A stretch of 64,000 nucleotides of DNA from the NCBI RefSeq assembly GCF_901472535.1, contig NZ_LR590470.1:1-64000 (forward strand), read 5' to 3'. Positions 1 through 8,659 of this stretch are shown in pieces; position 1 is the first letter of the stretch; each line of letters begins with the position of its first letter. Below the pieces are notes generated by a model. The model ran no database searches. It saw only the letters and a list, made by a program, of their open reading frames with translations, and had not been told where the DNA came from. This DNA comes from Sphingobacterium daejeonense. GTDB taxonomy: Bacteria > Bacteroidota > Bacteroidia > Sphingobacteriales > Sphingobacteriaceae. Position numbers and translations under genes: made by a program.

Positions 1-1428
1 ATGGAAAAAACGTGTACAAGTGTTTGGGAAAGTTGTCTTGCAGTCATAAAAGATAACATACCAACGCAAAGTTTTAAAACATGGTTCGAGCCCGTTAAAG
101 CTGTACGTCTTGAAGGAAACGTTTTAACTATTCAAGTACCTAGTTTGTTTTTCTATGAGTGGCTAGAAGAACATTATGTAGGTATTCTCAGAAAAACAGT
201 TAAAAAATTCTTGGGCGAGCAAGGTCGTTTGGAGTACAACATCGTTGTAGAAAAATCATCTGCAAACCCACCTTACACCACCAACATTCCTTCAAATGGA
301 AATGGTGCTGAAGGAAAGAAACAATCTATTCCTGTTCCTGTTGCATTGAATAAGAACATCAAGAATCCTTTCGTGATTCCGGGCTTAAAGAAACTGCAAG
401 TTGATCCTCAATTAAATCAAAATTATACTTTCGACAACTTCATTGAAGGAGAATGTAACCGTTTGGCTCGTTCGGCTGGATATGCTGTCGCAAATAAACC
501 CGGAGGAACTTCTTTCAACCCTTTAATGGTCTATGGAGATGTTGGATTGGGAAAAACCCACCTTGCTCAAGCAATTGGTAATGAAATCAAACGTAATCTA
601 CCAGATAAGTTGGTGATCTACGTGTCATGTGAAAAGTTCTGTCAACAGTTTGTTGATTCCCTTAAGAACAATACCATCAATGATTTCGTGAATTTTTACC
701 AAGCGATGGATGTCATCATCATGGATGATGTACACAATTTTGCAGGTAAAGAGAAAACACAGGATATTTTCTTCCACATTTTTAATCACTTACACCAAAC
801 TGGTAAACAAATCATCCTGACATCGGATAAAGCGCCAAAAGATCTTTCTGGTCTCGAAGAAAGGCTGTTGAGCCGCTTTAAATGGGGATTATCTGCAGAT
901 ATTCAAGTGCCTGACTTGGAAACAAGAATGGCTATCCTCAAGAAAAAGATGTATTCAGATGGTATTGAGCTCCCAGAGAATGTAGTGGAATACGTGGCGA
1001 ATCAGATTGACAACAGTGTCAGAGAATTAGAAGGTGCTATGGTTTCTTTATTGGCTCAATCCACTCTTAACAAAAGAGAAATTGACCTGAATTTAGCAAA
1101 GTCAATGTTGAAAAACTTTGTGAAGAATACACATAAAGAAATATCAATGGAGTACATTCAGAAATTAGTATGTGAATACTTTGAGGTACCAGTTGAAATG
1201 GTTAAATCGAAAGTTCGTAAACGTGAAATCGTACAAGCAAGACAGATTTCAATGTATTTGGCAAAAAATCACACCAAATCATCCCTGAAATCAATCGGTA
1301 ATTTCTTCGGCGGTCGCGACCACTCTACCGTAATCTATGCTTGCCAAACAGTAGAAGACCTTATCGAAACGGATAAGAAATTCAAAACCTATGTGCAAGA
1401 CATACAAAAGAAATTAAAAGCGTCTTAA
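1..1428 (+). CDS. dnaA: Chromosomal replication initiator DnaA
   Basis: DnaA is an AAA+ ATPase that binds DnaA boxes at oriC, melts the origin and loads the replicative helicase. The 475-residue protein has the usual order: an N-terminal DnaB-interaction domain (about 1-80), a variable linker, the ATPase with Walker A GDVGLGKTH (from residue 179) and Walker B MDDVHNFAGKEK (D242, D243), and a C-terminal DNA-binding domain with the signature GGRDHSTV (437-444). Length matches the family. Window base 1 is its ATG, so its promoter and any upstream origin lie outside the window. I saw no DnaA-box cluster downstream. dnaN is not adjacent (6.8 kb). Very secure call. Confidence 0.98.
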   Translation: MEKTCTSVWESCLAVIKDNIPTQSFKTWFEPVKAVRLEGNVLTIQVPSLFFYEWLEEHYVGILRKTVKKFLGEQGRLEYNIVVEKSSANPPYTTNIPSNGNGAEGKKQSIPVPVALNKNIKNPFVIPGLKKLQVDPQLNQNYTFDNFIEGECNRLARSAGYAVANKPGGTSFNPLMVYGDVGLGKTHLAQAIGNEIKRNLPDKLVIYVSCEKFCQQFVDSLKNNTINDFVNFYQAMDVIIMDDVHNFAGKEKTQDIFFHIFNHLHQTGKQIILTSDKAPKDLSGLEERLLSRFKWGLSADIQVPDLETRMAILKKKMYSDGIELPENVVEYVANQIDNSVRELEGAMVSLLAQSTLNKREIDLNLAKSMLKNFVKNTHKEISMEYIQKLVCEYFEVPVEMVKSKVRKREIVQARQISMYLAKNHTKSSLKSIGNFFGGRDHSTVIYACQTVEDLIETDKKFKTYVQDIQKKLKAS

Positions 1429-1460
1429 AAACAACAAAACATTGTAAAGAAAAGAAATTT

Positions 1461-1494
1461 AAAAGCTTGGGATATTCTCCCAAGCTTTTTTTTT
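1461..1494 (+). terminator. Rho-independent terminator of dnaA
   Basis: A 12-bp stem (AAAAGCTTGGGA with TCCCAAGCTTTT) and a 5-nt loop is followed by an uninterrupted T run. It lies 33 nt after the dnaA stop and should end the dnaA transcript. Confidence 0.85.
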
Positions 1495-1500
1495 GTTGAA

Positions 1501-1544
1501 ACGCAAGTCAACCCTATGCTCAGGCCGGCGCGTAAGACTTGCGT
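1501..1544. repeat. Inverted repeat ACGCAAGTC / GACTTGCGT
   Basis: Two perfect 9-bp arms (1501-1509 and 1536-1544) flank a 26-nt GC-richer centre. It opens the first gene-free palindrome-rich stretch after dnaA. Function is unknown. It could be the edge of a repeat island. Confidence 0.5.
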
Positions 1545-1560
1545 TAGCAAATCCTAAAGA

Positions 1561-1677
1561 TGGCTGGTGTCACCACCAGCCATGGCGTTCAATAAGTTTG
1601 GTTCACGAAGCCGTGGTCGGTGTCCTCACCGACCACTATGAGGCGACAAATTGCTGGCTGGTGGGGACATCAGCCAG
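1561..1677. repeat. Three palindromes of repeat family 1 (core GGTG-TCNN-CACC)
   Basis: Three short palindromes follow each other. At 1561-1582 the arms are TGGCTGGTG and CACCAGCCA with loop TCAC. At 1613-1636 the arms are GTGGTCGGTG and CACCGACCAC with loop TCCT. At 1654-1677 the arms are CTGGCTGGTG and CATCAGCCAG with loop GGGA, which is the loop in reverse orientation. The arms differ between copies but stay complementary. Related copies lie at 12371-12394, 26206-26229 and 26755-26778. They look like REP-type elements. The family identity is unknown to me. Confidence 0.7.
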
Positions 1678-1711
1678 GGCATAATGCTGAGGCCTCGGTG
1701 CGTTGGGCTTA

Positions 1712-1755
1712 CCCTTCGACTCCGCTCAGGGACCGCCCATCGACTCCGCCCATGG
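1712..1755. repeat. Two palindromes of repeat family 2 (core TCGACTCCGC)
   Basis: The first copy is CCCTTCGACTCCGCTCAGGG at 1712-1731, with arms CCCT and AGGG. The second is CCATCGACTCCGCCCATGG at 1737-1755, with arms CCAT and ATGG. The core is shared but the arms differ and still pair. Three further relatives, with arms GGCT/AGCC or GGCY/GGCC, lie at 26835-26981. The rest of the stretch to 1890 holds no convincing gene. Confidence 0.6.
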
Positions 1756-1956
1756 ACCGCCCTCCGTTTTCTAGCTTCGGCAGAACCCATTCCATAAGAC
1801 GTTTAATATCTCAAATCTCAAATCCCACATCCCAAAAAACCAAAAAAGGGACTGCACCTCGTGCAATCCCTTTTCTTATTTATGAAACATGAATATTAGT
1901 TAGCTTATTGTACTTGTGGTTCAGGCATCTTTTTAGTTGCGCGTTCTTCCACGATT

Positions 1957-2268
1957 TTAAACGTACAATGGTTTTTGTTCATCTGTCAAAATTTCACTTA
2001 CTTTTTTGTCTAAGTCAGCATTTAAAGCCTCAATTTGTTGAACTTGAGCCTCTGCTGCAACAGTAGTATCTGATTTTAAAGCATGTTTTGATTTTTTATG
2101 CTCTAAGACAACTGTATAGATAGCTGTTTGTTGTTCTGGTGTTAGTTGCAACTTCTCAGTCCATTCGGTAACTGTTGCTTTTGCTTTTTCTTCAGGATTT
2201 ACTTCCTGTGCGAATGTTAGACTTAACGAAAATAATACTGCGGATACTGCTAAAAATAACTTTTTCAT
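1957..2268 (-). CDS. Small secreted helical protein, unknown function
   Basis: I do not recognise a named family with confidence. The 103-residue product starts with a clear signal peptide (MKKLFLAVSAVLFSLSLTFAQ), then a charged region that looks helical, with the pattern KLQLTPEQQTAIYTVVLEHKK and a C-terminal ILTDEQKPLY. That pattern (helix, LTPEQ, helix, LTDEQ) resembles small periplasmic Spy/CpxP-like or DUF4890-like Bacteroidota proteins that carry LTxxQ motifs. An upstream in-frame ATG would add eight residues (MLNKKIKI), but starting at the MKK gives a standard signal peptide, so I chose 2268. It is monocistronic, minus strand, with no clear promoter box seen. Function is inference only. 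Confidence 0.75.
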   Translation of the reverse strand: MKKLFLAVSAVLFSLSLTFAQEVNPEEKAKATVTEWTEKLQLTPEQQTAIYTVVLEHKKSKHALKSDTTVAAEAQVQQIEALNADLDKKVSEILTDEQKPLYV

Positions 2269-2610
2269 GATTTTAATTTTTTTGTTTAACACTTTTATTA
2301 TTTACTCCGTTTCTGTACAATAAATAACAACCCTTTCGTATGTTTTATTGTGCAATTGTATCATGTTTGTTACTTTTTAACATTTCTTAACAAGTTAAGG
2401 AATTCAACTAAGGGTGATTTTATTATTCAAATACTGGCTTAACATAGGGTTTAAGCAAGATTTCAGTTAAATTATATTTATTTTAGTTGAATAGAAAAAA
2501 AAATATATATCTGTTACAACAATCCTTGGGAAAAGAGAATACAAGAATTAAGGATGGGACATTTATAGTCTCGAGTTCAATAAATAATAACCTTGATTTT
2601 TAGAATTAAT
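2269..2610. other. AT-rich intergenic stretch
   Basis: About 340 bp between the start of the small secreted gene and the lpxK stop, both minus strand. It should contain the promoter of the former and the 3' end of the lpxK operon. I found no open frame, strong hairpin or repeat. Confidence 0.5.
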
Positions 2611-3636
2611 TTATCTTAATATAGAAGTTTCCAATTCTTGGAAAAATTGATCTTCATCTTCTATTATTATATCGATAGGAATATAATATACAGGAATGCC
2701 TTCCAATCTATTTAATAAAAGTCTTTGAGCATCCTTTTCGGTAGTCAATAGAATACAATCTCCGTCTGCGTTTAATTTCTCAAACCTGGCATTGATTACC
2801 TTATAATCAAATTCATCAAAGTTGTGGTGGTCAGGAAACTTGAGATGCTCCTTTTTTACGGCATTTATCCTTAAGTATTCTGCTAAAGGTTGCGGATTCG
2901 CAATACCCGTTACCAACAAAACATTTTTTGGGAGACCTATGATTCCTGTGGCGTTTTCAGATATAGGAATCAATTCTTTATAACCAATTTTGCTGTAATA
3001 AATAGTAGTCGTTTTGTTGTATGATTTTATTTTGGACTCAATTTTATTCTTTTCCATGGCCGGAATTTCATCTGGACATTTAGTGATGAGAACAATATCT
3101 GCTCTTTTGGTTTGATTAAAAGTATCTCTATAATTACCAGTAGGTAATAAAAAGATCGGATTGAGAATGGAGTTATATTCAAAAAGGAGAATAGAACATT
3201 TTGGAGTTACCTTACGGTGTTGAAAAGCATCATCCAATATTATTAAATCATGATCTTTCTGAAGGATTTCTATTCCTTCTGTTCTATTTTCATTAACGGC
3301 AATAGTAATATTTGGGAAGTTCTTTTTAAACTGTAAAGGTTCATCACCAACATTTTCAACACTGTCTTCTACTTCCACCAATCTAAAGCCTTTGGTTTTT
3401 CTGCCGTACCCTCTGCTTAAGGTAGCGACACGGTATTTGTTGCTAAAGTATTGGATTAGTTTTTGGGTCAGCGGACTTTTGCCAGCACCTCCGACGGCCA
3501 AATTCCCAACCACAATAGTCTTGACAGGAAAAGTTTGTGAGGGGAAGACCTTTAGGTCATACAACTTGTTTCTAACCCATATGATAAGGGTATAGAGGAT
3601 GGTAAAAGGAAATAGTAACCATCGAAGCCATTGCAT
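2611..3636 (-). CDS. lpxK: Tetraacyldisaccharide 4'-kinase LpxK
   Basis: LpxK phosphorylates the 4' position of the lipid A disaccharide precursor at the inner membrane, the sixth step of the Raetz pathway. The 341-residue protein begins with a hydrophobic N-terminal segment (about 5-22), typical of this monotopic enzyme. The P-loop GNLAVGGAGKSPLT follows at about 44-57, then SRGYGR and DDAFQHR motifs that are characteristic of LpxK. It is the last gene of the minus-strand group holB-ricT-gldH-lpxK and starts 2 nt after the gldH stop, so it is probably cotranscribed and translationally coupled. Length is normal. Confidence 0.95.
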   Translation of the reverse strand: MQWLRWLLFPFTILYTLIIWVRNKLYDLKVFPSQTFPVKTIVVGNLAVGGAGKSPLTQKLIQYFSNKYRVATLSRGYGRKTKGFRLVEVEDSVENVGDEPLQFKKNFPNITIAVNENRTEGIEILQKDHDLIILDDAFQHRKVTPKCSILLFEYNSILNPIFLLPTGNYRDTFNQTKRADIVLITKCPDEIPAMEKNKIESKIKSYNKTTTIYYSKIGYKELIPISENATGIIGLPKNVLLVTGIANPQPLAEYLRINAVKKEHLKFPDHHNFDEFDYKVINARFEKLNADGDCILLTTEKDAQRLLLNRLEGIPVYYIPIDIIIEDEDQFFQELETSILR

Positions 3637-3638
3637 AA

Positions 3639-4091
3639 TTATCTCTTTATAATCTTGATACCAACATCGTTTATTCCCCTTAATGGGTTTTCACGCATAG
3701 ACTGACCAACAGAAAAAACATATTTTCCCGTATCTGGAAAGGTGAAATTCTCTCTTAACAGAACTGTTTGCCCATATAGGTTGCCGGCAGAGTTTCCCAA
3801 CCATCTACCGTCGGATTCAGCCAATTTAATCTCCGAACGGATTATGCTGTCTTGAAGCTGTTTCTGTTCTATATAAAAGGAGAAGTTAGAATAAGGATAA
3901 TAGGCGGTATGTCGAATATTAAAGAACAGATCGAATCGATCCTCTTTATTTTCCACCTCGACTTGGAATTGAGGTTTAAAACTGCTATCCCACAGTTGTT
4001 TGGGGATAGCAGAATTTCTTTCATAGAAGGGCCCTTCCTGACAGGAGGTCAGCAAAAGCGTAACAATAGCTATAAATACATATTTGCGCAT
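3639..4091 (-). CDS. gldH: Gliding motility lipoprotein GldH
   Basis: GldH is a small lipoprotein needed for gliding motility in flavobacteria and widely kept in Bacteroidota, including non-gliders. The 150-residue protein has a lipoprotein signal peptide ending in the lipobox LLTSC (Cys17), followed by a beta-rich body with FNIRHTAYYPYSNF and the C-terminal pattern RENPLRGINDVGI typical of GldH. It sits between ricT and lpxK, an arrangement I recall as common in this phylum. No other gld gene is in the window, so its presence does not show that the organism glides. Confidence 0.88.
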   Translation of the reverse strand: MRKYVFIAIVTLLLTSCQEGPFYERNSAIPKQLWDSSFKPQFQVEVENKEDRFDLFFNIRHTAYYPYSNFSFYIEQKQLQDSIIRSEIKLAESDGRWLGNSAGNLYGQTVLLRENFTFPDTGKYVFSVGQSMRENPLRGINDVGIKIIKR

Positions 4092-4102
4092 TGGATTAAT
4101 AA

Positions 4103-5482
4103 TTAACCCTCAGAGTTATTGTCTTTGTTTCTATTATTATTGTTGTTGTTTCTTCTATTTCTGTTCTGAGGTCTTCTTCTATTTTGATTAGAGTCGTCCC
4201 CATTTTCAGCTTTTCCTTGATTTTCTCTAGGCTTGTTCTGATTTTGACCGTTATTCGGGTTCTTGTTTTCAGGCTTTGGCCTTTGAGGTTTGTTCTCAGC
4301 GTTTTGACCTTGTGCATTTTGAGCATTCTCAGGCTTACGTTTCGGTTTACGCTTTTTCTTCTTTTTGTTTCGCTCATCAAGACGAGTTAAGCTGTCCTGT
4401 CCTACCACATTTTCGTAATCTGGATTAGGAACATTTACAACCTCTTCTTTTTCAGGAACGATTAATTCCTGAGGTTTCTTGCCCTGTGAGTTCAATTCAG
4501 CAAATTCCTTAACTTGATCTACCGTCAACGGTATCCAAGACTCTGCATGTGGGTATGAAAACCACATTGTTTTCTTGAAAATATCCGTTTTCTGCAAATA
4601 AGCAACACCTGAATGTGTTTCAATGCGGTCAATATTGTTTGGAATATCTTTTAGAGCATCCATATAGCTGTCTAACTCATAGTTCAGACAACATTTTAAT
4701 TTTCCGCATTGTCCCGCTAATTTCAATGTGTTCAAGGACAGATTCTGATATCTTGCAGCTGAAGTTGAAACCGTTTTAAAATCCGTTAACCAAGTTGAAC
4801 AACATAGTTCACGGCCACATGAGCCGATACCACCAAGTCTGCTGGCTTCTTGGCGCATCCCGATCTGTCTCATTTCGATACGGATACGGAAGGCCTCAGC
4901 CATTCTTTTGATCAATTCACGGAAATCCACACGGCCTTCAGCCGTATAATAGAATGTCGCTTTCGTCTTGTCACCCTGATAATCAACATCAGAAATCTTC
5001 ATGGACAAACCCAGTTCGAGCGCTAGATTACGCGCTCTATGCATGGTTTCCCATTCGAGATCTTTGGCTAAATTATACTTGGCAACATCGTTCTCATTCG
5101 CCTTTCTATATACTTTCTTTACAACGTCGTCAGGTTTAACGTTGTTCTTTTTCAATTGAAGCCTTACCAATTCACCAGTCAGTGAAACATGGCCAATGTC
5201 ATATCCGCCTGTATTAGGCTCAACAACAACCATCTCTCCCATTTCAAGGTAAATATTGTCCGTATTTACAAAAAACTCCTTTCTAGAGCCTTTAAAACGA
5301 ACTTCAACAATATCAAAAGGTTTATAGTTAGATGGTAAGTCCATATCGACTAACCAATCGTAAACATCCAATTTATTACATCCGCTGGTCATGCACGTAC
5401 CATTGTTATTGCAACCTGCTGGTACTGTGCCTAGTGATTTACTTCCGCAACCACCCCCGGATGAGCAACTGCCACATCCCAT
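4103..5482 (-). CDS. ricT: PSP1-domain protein, RicT (YaaT) family
   Basis: PSP1 proteins related to Bacillus RicT act in a complex that influences RNA processing and carry iron-sulfur ligating cysteines. This 459-residue protein has a Gly/Cys-rich N-terminus (C3, C6, C12, C24, C30, C35), then the PSP1 domain (about 60-280) with signature cysteines in SCGRELCCSTW and CGKLKCCLNYE. A C-terminal tail from about 370 is Lys-rich, then Asn/Arg/Gln-rich and surely disordered. The tail is much longer than in Firmicutes homologues. The gene lies 10 nt after holB, as in many bacteria where the homologue follows the delta-prime gene. The role here is by family; the tail may bind RNA or protein (inference). 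Confidence 0.9.
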   Translation of the reverse strand: MGCGSCSSGGGCGSKSLGTVPAGCNNNGTCMTSGCNKLDVYDWLVDMDLPSNYKPFDIVEVRFKGSRKEFFVNTDNIYLEMGEMVVVEPNTGGYDIGHVSLTGELVRLQLKKNNVKPDDVVKKVYRKANENDVAKYNLAKDLEWETMHRARNLALELGLSMKISDVDYQGDKTKATFYYTAEGRVDFRELIKRMAEAFRIRIEMRQIGMRQEASRLGGIGSCGRELCCSTWLTDFKTVSTSAARYQNLSLNTLKLAGQCGKLKCCLNYELDSYMDALKDIPNNIDRIETHSGVAYLQKTDIFKKTMWFSYPHAESWIPLTVDQVKEFAELNSQGKKPQELIVPEKEEVVNVPNPDYENVVGQDSLTRLDERNKKKKKRKPKRKPENAQNAQGQNAENKPQRPKPENKNPNNGQNQNKPRENQGKAENGDDSNQNRRRPQNRNRRNNNNNNRNKDNNSEG

Positions 5483-5492
5483 ATTTGTTTAA

Positions 5493-6635
5493 TTATATAT
5501 ATTGAGTCCCCTTAGGGAACGTATTGTATTTAAATAGTAAAACTAACTGCAAAGATAAATCTAAAAATAATATTTTAGGATTTGCATTTCTTTCAACAGA
5601 ATAATGCGTTTTCTCAAGCATATCTATCGCAGTTTCCAACTTCTCCAAAGTCGTTATCTCGCTGAACTTTTGGACAAAATCCAATTCAGCATTCTTTAAA
5701 AAGACTAGTTCATGCAGCCCTTGGTTTAATAACACAATCTGTCTTAAGACATTGATGCTATACATCAAGAACAATTTTTGGTTCTCCCGCCCCAATTTGC
5801 TGATCTCATCATCACAGATTTGAATAATATTCAAACCCGCATCAGTGACGATACATCTTAACCAACGAATCAACAGATCGAAATTTTCATTTGATGCTTC
5901 CGCAATTTGATCAAGAGCAGTCTGAATATTGCCCTCAGCAATGAAGGAAATCTCATTTGCGCGATTGGCCTCAATGCCCTTTTCGTCAATCAGGTATTGC
6001 ATCAGCTCTTCATGTGAATACTTATTCACCTTTACCAATTGCGTTCTTGAGATTATCGTATTTAAGATTTTATCCTGATTCTCTGCAACCAATAAAAAGA
6101 GGGTCTTTGCTGGCGGCTCCTCAATGAGCTTCAACAATGCATTCCCTTGCGTATCCAAATATTCGGGCAGCCACACGATCAAAACCTTGTATTCCGCTTC
6201 AAAGGATTTAAGGCTTAATTTTTTGATGATATCATGTGCCTCAGCAATGTTGATGTTTGCTTGTTTGTTTTCCGCCTCCAATTGATTGCGCCAATGCCCT
6301 AAGCTCATATAGGGGTTTTCTAAAAATGCCTTCCGCCAATCTTCAATAAAAGTCGTGGCAGTGTCATCTTTGTGCTTGGCAAAAAATGGGTAAGAAAAAT
6401 GAAGGTCAGGGTGGATCAATTTATCATATTTTATGCAGGATGGACAGGTGCCACAACTATCAATTTCCAAGCGTTGCTCACAATTGATAAATTGCGCGTA
6501 AGCCAATGCCAATGCTAAACTACCAGACCCCTCAGGGCCTAAAAATAGTTGTGCGTGACTTACACGGTTTTCAGCAACCGTAGAAATTAGATGTTGTTTG
6601 AGCTCCTGATGCCCTACGATATTTTTAAATTGCAT
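5493..6635 (-). CDS. holB: DNA polymerase III subunit delta' (HolB)
   Basis: Delta' is part of the clamp loader that places the DnaN ring on DNA. The protein carries the clamp-loader hallmarks: HAQLFLGPEGSGSLALA in the P-loop position (degenerate, as expected of delta'), a zinc-binding cysteine cluster (CGTCPSC plus an upstream Cys), and LLKLIEEPP, the conserved helix seen in DnaX and HolB. The open frame extends 36 codons upstream, but MQFKNIVGHQ at 6635 is the usual family start, giving 380 residues. A box TACATTTG (6654-6647, minus strand) lies 11 nt ahead of this ATG and fits a promoter with a very short leader. First gene of the minus-strand operon and divergent from dnaN. Confidence 0.93.
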   Translation of the reverse strand: MQFKNIVGHQELKQHLISTVAENRVSHAQLFLGPEGSGSLALALAYAQFINCEQRLEIDSCGTCPSCIKYDKLIHPDLHFSYPFFAKHKDDTATTFIEDWRKAFLENPYMSLGHWRNQLEAENKQANINIAEAHDIIKKLSLKSFEAEYKVLIVWLPEYLDTQGNALLKLIEEPPAKTLFLLVAENQDKILNTIISRTQLVKVNKYSHEELMQYLIDEKGIEANRANEISFIAEGNIQTALDQIAEASNENFDLLIRWLRCIVTDAGLNIIQICDDEISKLGRENQKLFLMYSINVLRQIVLLNQGLHELVFLKNAELDFVQKFSEITTLEKLETAIDMLEKTHYSVERNANPKILFLDLSLQLVLLFKYNTFPKGTQYI

Positions 6636-6765
6636 ACCTAATCTTACAAATGTACAAATTTTAATGCAGTGCTTTTTAATGTTTATGTAAGCGAAGTCTA
6701 ATTTGAATTGCAAAAAATCAGATTCTTTTCTGTATAATTGCAATAAAATCTATTAGCTAAAAGAA

Positions 6766-7887
6766 ATGAGATTTATTGTATCAACATCTATATTACTGAA
6801 ACAATTACAAGCTATTAGTGGCGCCTCTAGCTCCAGTACGGTGCTACCTATTCTAGAGAATTTTTTGTTTGAGATCAAAGACAACATCCTGACTATTTCA
6901 GCAACCGACTTGCAAACCAGTATGGTTACTACTTTGCAGATTGAAGCAAAAGAAGAAGGACGTGTGGCCATGCCATCAAAAATCTTGATCGAAACCCTAA
7001 AAACTCTCCCAGATCAACCTGTAGCATTCTCAGTAGATACTAAAACTCTAGCAATCGAGATTTCTGCCGGTGACGGTAAGTACAAACTTAGCGGTGAAAA
7101 CGCCGATGATTTCCCGAAAATTCCTGTCGTAGAAAATATATCAACAGTAAATATTGCTGCACCAATTCTCTTGGAAGCAATCAATAAAACAATCTTTGCA
7201 GTGAGCAACGATGAACTTCGACCAGCAATGTCCGGTGTGTATGTTCAATTGGCTGAGCAATCAACCACATTTGTCGCTACAGATGCACACAAGCTTGTAC
7301 GTTATCGTAGAACTGATGTAAGCGCCGAAAAACCTACATCAATCATTCTGCCTAAAAAAGCACTAACTCTTTTAAAATCGTCACTTCCATCAGATGATGT
7401 GAATGTGTCAATTGAATACAACAACACAAATGCTTTCTTCCAATTTGGCACCATTAACCTGATCTGTCGTTTGATCGATGAGCGTTATCCAGATTATGAA
7501 GCTGTTATTCCGCGCCTCAACCCGAACAAACTTACCGTAGACCGTTCTTTATTTTTGAACACCCTACGTCGTGTCGTAATCTTTGCAAACAAAACAACCC
7601 ATCAGGTTCGTTTAAAGATTTCAGGAAGCGAATTGCATATCTCTGCTGAAGATCTGGACTTTTCAAATGAAGCACATGAAAGATTGAGCTGCCAATTTGA
7701 AGGGGAAGACATGGAAATCGGATTTAATGCTAAGTTCTTGGTTGAAATGCTTAATAACTTGAATTGTGAAGAAGTAGTTCTTGAAATGAGCACGCCTAAT
7801 CGTGCAGGTTTATTAGTTCCAGCAGTAAAAGAAGACCATGAGGATATCTTAATGTTGGTAATGCCTGTAATGTTGAACAATATTTAA
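6766..7887 (+). CDS. dnaN: DNA polymerase III beta subunit (sliding clamp)
   Basis: DnaN forms the dimeric ring that tethers DNA polymerase III to DNA. The 373-residue length and three repeated clamp domains fit the family. Visible landmarks are the N-terminal MRFIVSTSILLKQLQAISG, PILENFLFE, and the C-terminal PNRAGLLVPA followed by the terminal hydrophobic MLVMPVML(N). It is divergent from holB, with which it shares a 130-bp intergenic region containing TATAATTG (6733-6740), a possible -7 box. The next gene (DedA) follows by 12 nt. Confidence 0.97.
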   Translation: MRFIVSTSILLKQLQAISGASSSSTVLPILENFLFEIKDNILTISATDLQTSMVTTLQIEAKEEGRVAMPSKILIETLKTLPDQPVAFSVDTKTLAIEISAGDGKYKLSGENADDFPKIPVVENISTVNIAAPILLEAINKTIFAVSNDELRPAMSGVYVQLAEQSTTFVATDAHKLVRYRRTDVSAEKPTSIILPKKALTLLKSSLPSDDVNVSIEYNNTNAFFQFGTINLICRLIDERYPDYEAVIPRLNPNKLTVDRSLFLNTLRRVVIFANKTTHQVRLKISGSELHISAEDLDFSNEAHERLSCQFEGEDMEIGFNAKFLVEMLNNLNCEEVVLEMSTPNRAGLLVPAVKEDHEDILMLVMPVMLNNI

Positions 7888-7899
7888 TAGCATAGAACT

Positions 7900-8556
7900 T
7901 TGGATTTAATTTATTCCCTAATTGACTTTATCCTCCATATTGATGACCATTTGGTGGAAATCGTCAATAACTATCAGACTTGGACCTATTTGATCCTGTT
8001 CCTGATTATTTTTGCCGAAACAGGTCTTGTTGTGACACCATTCCTTCCCGGAGACTCACTTTTATTTGCTGCAGGTGCTATTATAGCAAAACCTGAAACA
8101 AACCTGAACGTTTTTGTAATGTGGGGATTGTTAATGGTTGCGGGAATTCTAGGAGATATGGTCAACTACCATATCGGTAAATACATTGGTCCAAAAGCAT
8201 TCTCAGGAAAATATAAGTTCCTGAAAAAAGAATACCTGGAAAAAACAGAGAAATTCTACGAAAAATACGGTGGAAAGACCATTATCTATGCGCGCTTTGT
8301 CCCAATCGTTAGAACATTCGCCCCATTTGTAGCTGGTGTAGGATCCATGTCCTATGGTAAATTCGCCTCATACAATGTAATCGGTGCAATCCTGTGGGTA
8401 ACCTCATTCTTATTTATTGGCTATTTCTTCGGTGGTCTGCCAATTATCAAAGACAACTTTACAATCGTAGTATTTGCAATTATATTCTTGTCAATACTCC
8501 CTCCAATCATAGAGATCGTAAAAGAAAAATTTTCAAAAAAGAAGGAAGCTGAGTAA
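7900..8556 (+). CDS. DedA family inner-membrane protein (copy 1)
   Basis: DedA proteins are polytopic membrane proteins. Members act as lipid scramblases or flippases, including undecaprenyl-phosphate recycling. The 218-residue protein has the DedA signature: FAETGLVVTPFLPGDSLLF with the following GA, and YARFVPIVRTFAPFVAG, with several hydrophobic segments and a basic C-terminus (KEKFSKKKEAE). The start is TTG at 7900. No ATG is near, and the start aligns exactly with the ATG of the paralogue at 8660 (MDLIYSLIDFILHID against MEFISALIDFILHID), which supports it. It is the first of a tandem duplicated pair and may be cotranscribed with dnaN. A terminator overlaps its stop codon. Confidence 0.93.
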   Translation: MDLIYSLIDFILHIDDHLVEIVNNYQTWTYLILFLIIFAETGLVVTPFLPGDSLLFAAGAIIAKPETNLNVFVMWGLLMVAGILGDMVNYHIGKYIGPKAFSGKYKFLKKEYLEKTEKFYEKYGGKTIIYARFVPIVRTFAPFVAGVGSMSYGKFASYNVIGAILWVTSFLFIGYFFGGLPIIKDNFTIVVFAIIFLSILPPIIEIVKEKFSKKKEAE

Positions 8557-8570
8557 GCTTCCTTTTTTTA
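8542..8570 (+). terminator. Terminator overlapping the end of the first DedA gene
   Basis: Stem AAGGAAGCT with AGCTTCCTT, 5-nt loop, followed by a T run. The left arm lies within the last codons of the gene, so the coding end doubles as the terminator stem. Confidence 0.8.
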
Positions 8571-8659
8571 TGTCTTGCGGGTCCTGCGTGGAGGAATTGG
8601 AAAGTTAAATCGCACTACCTTGGTTCAATTGTTGCTTTATACAGATTGAATATATTATC

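Noticed and set aside
1493..1892. Open frames of 63 and 90 codons after dnaA
   Set aside because: They run through palindromic repeats, have unnatural composition (repeated Arg, Pro, Trp, His) and overlap each other. Treated as repeat DNA.
1429..1956. Origin of replication downstream of dnaA
   Set aside because: No cluster of DnaA boxes (TTATCCACA-like) or AT-rich unwinding array was seen. The origin may be upstream of base 1.
4096..4380. 94-codon minus-strand frame rich in Lys, Thr, Arg and Ile
   Set aside because: Out-of-frame reading of the low-complexity ricT tail.
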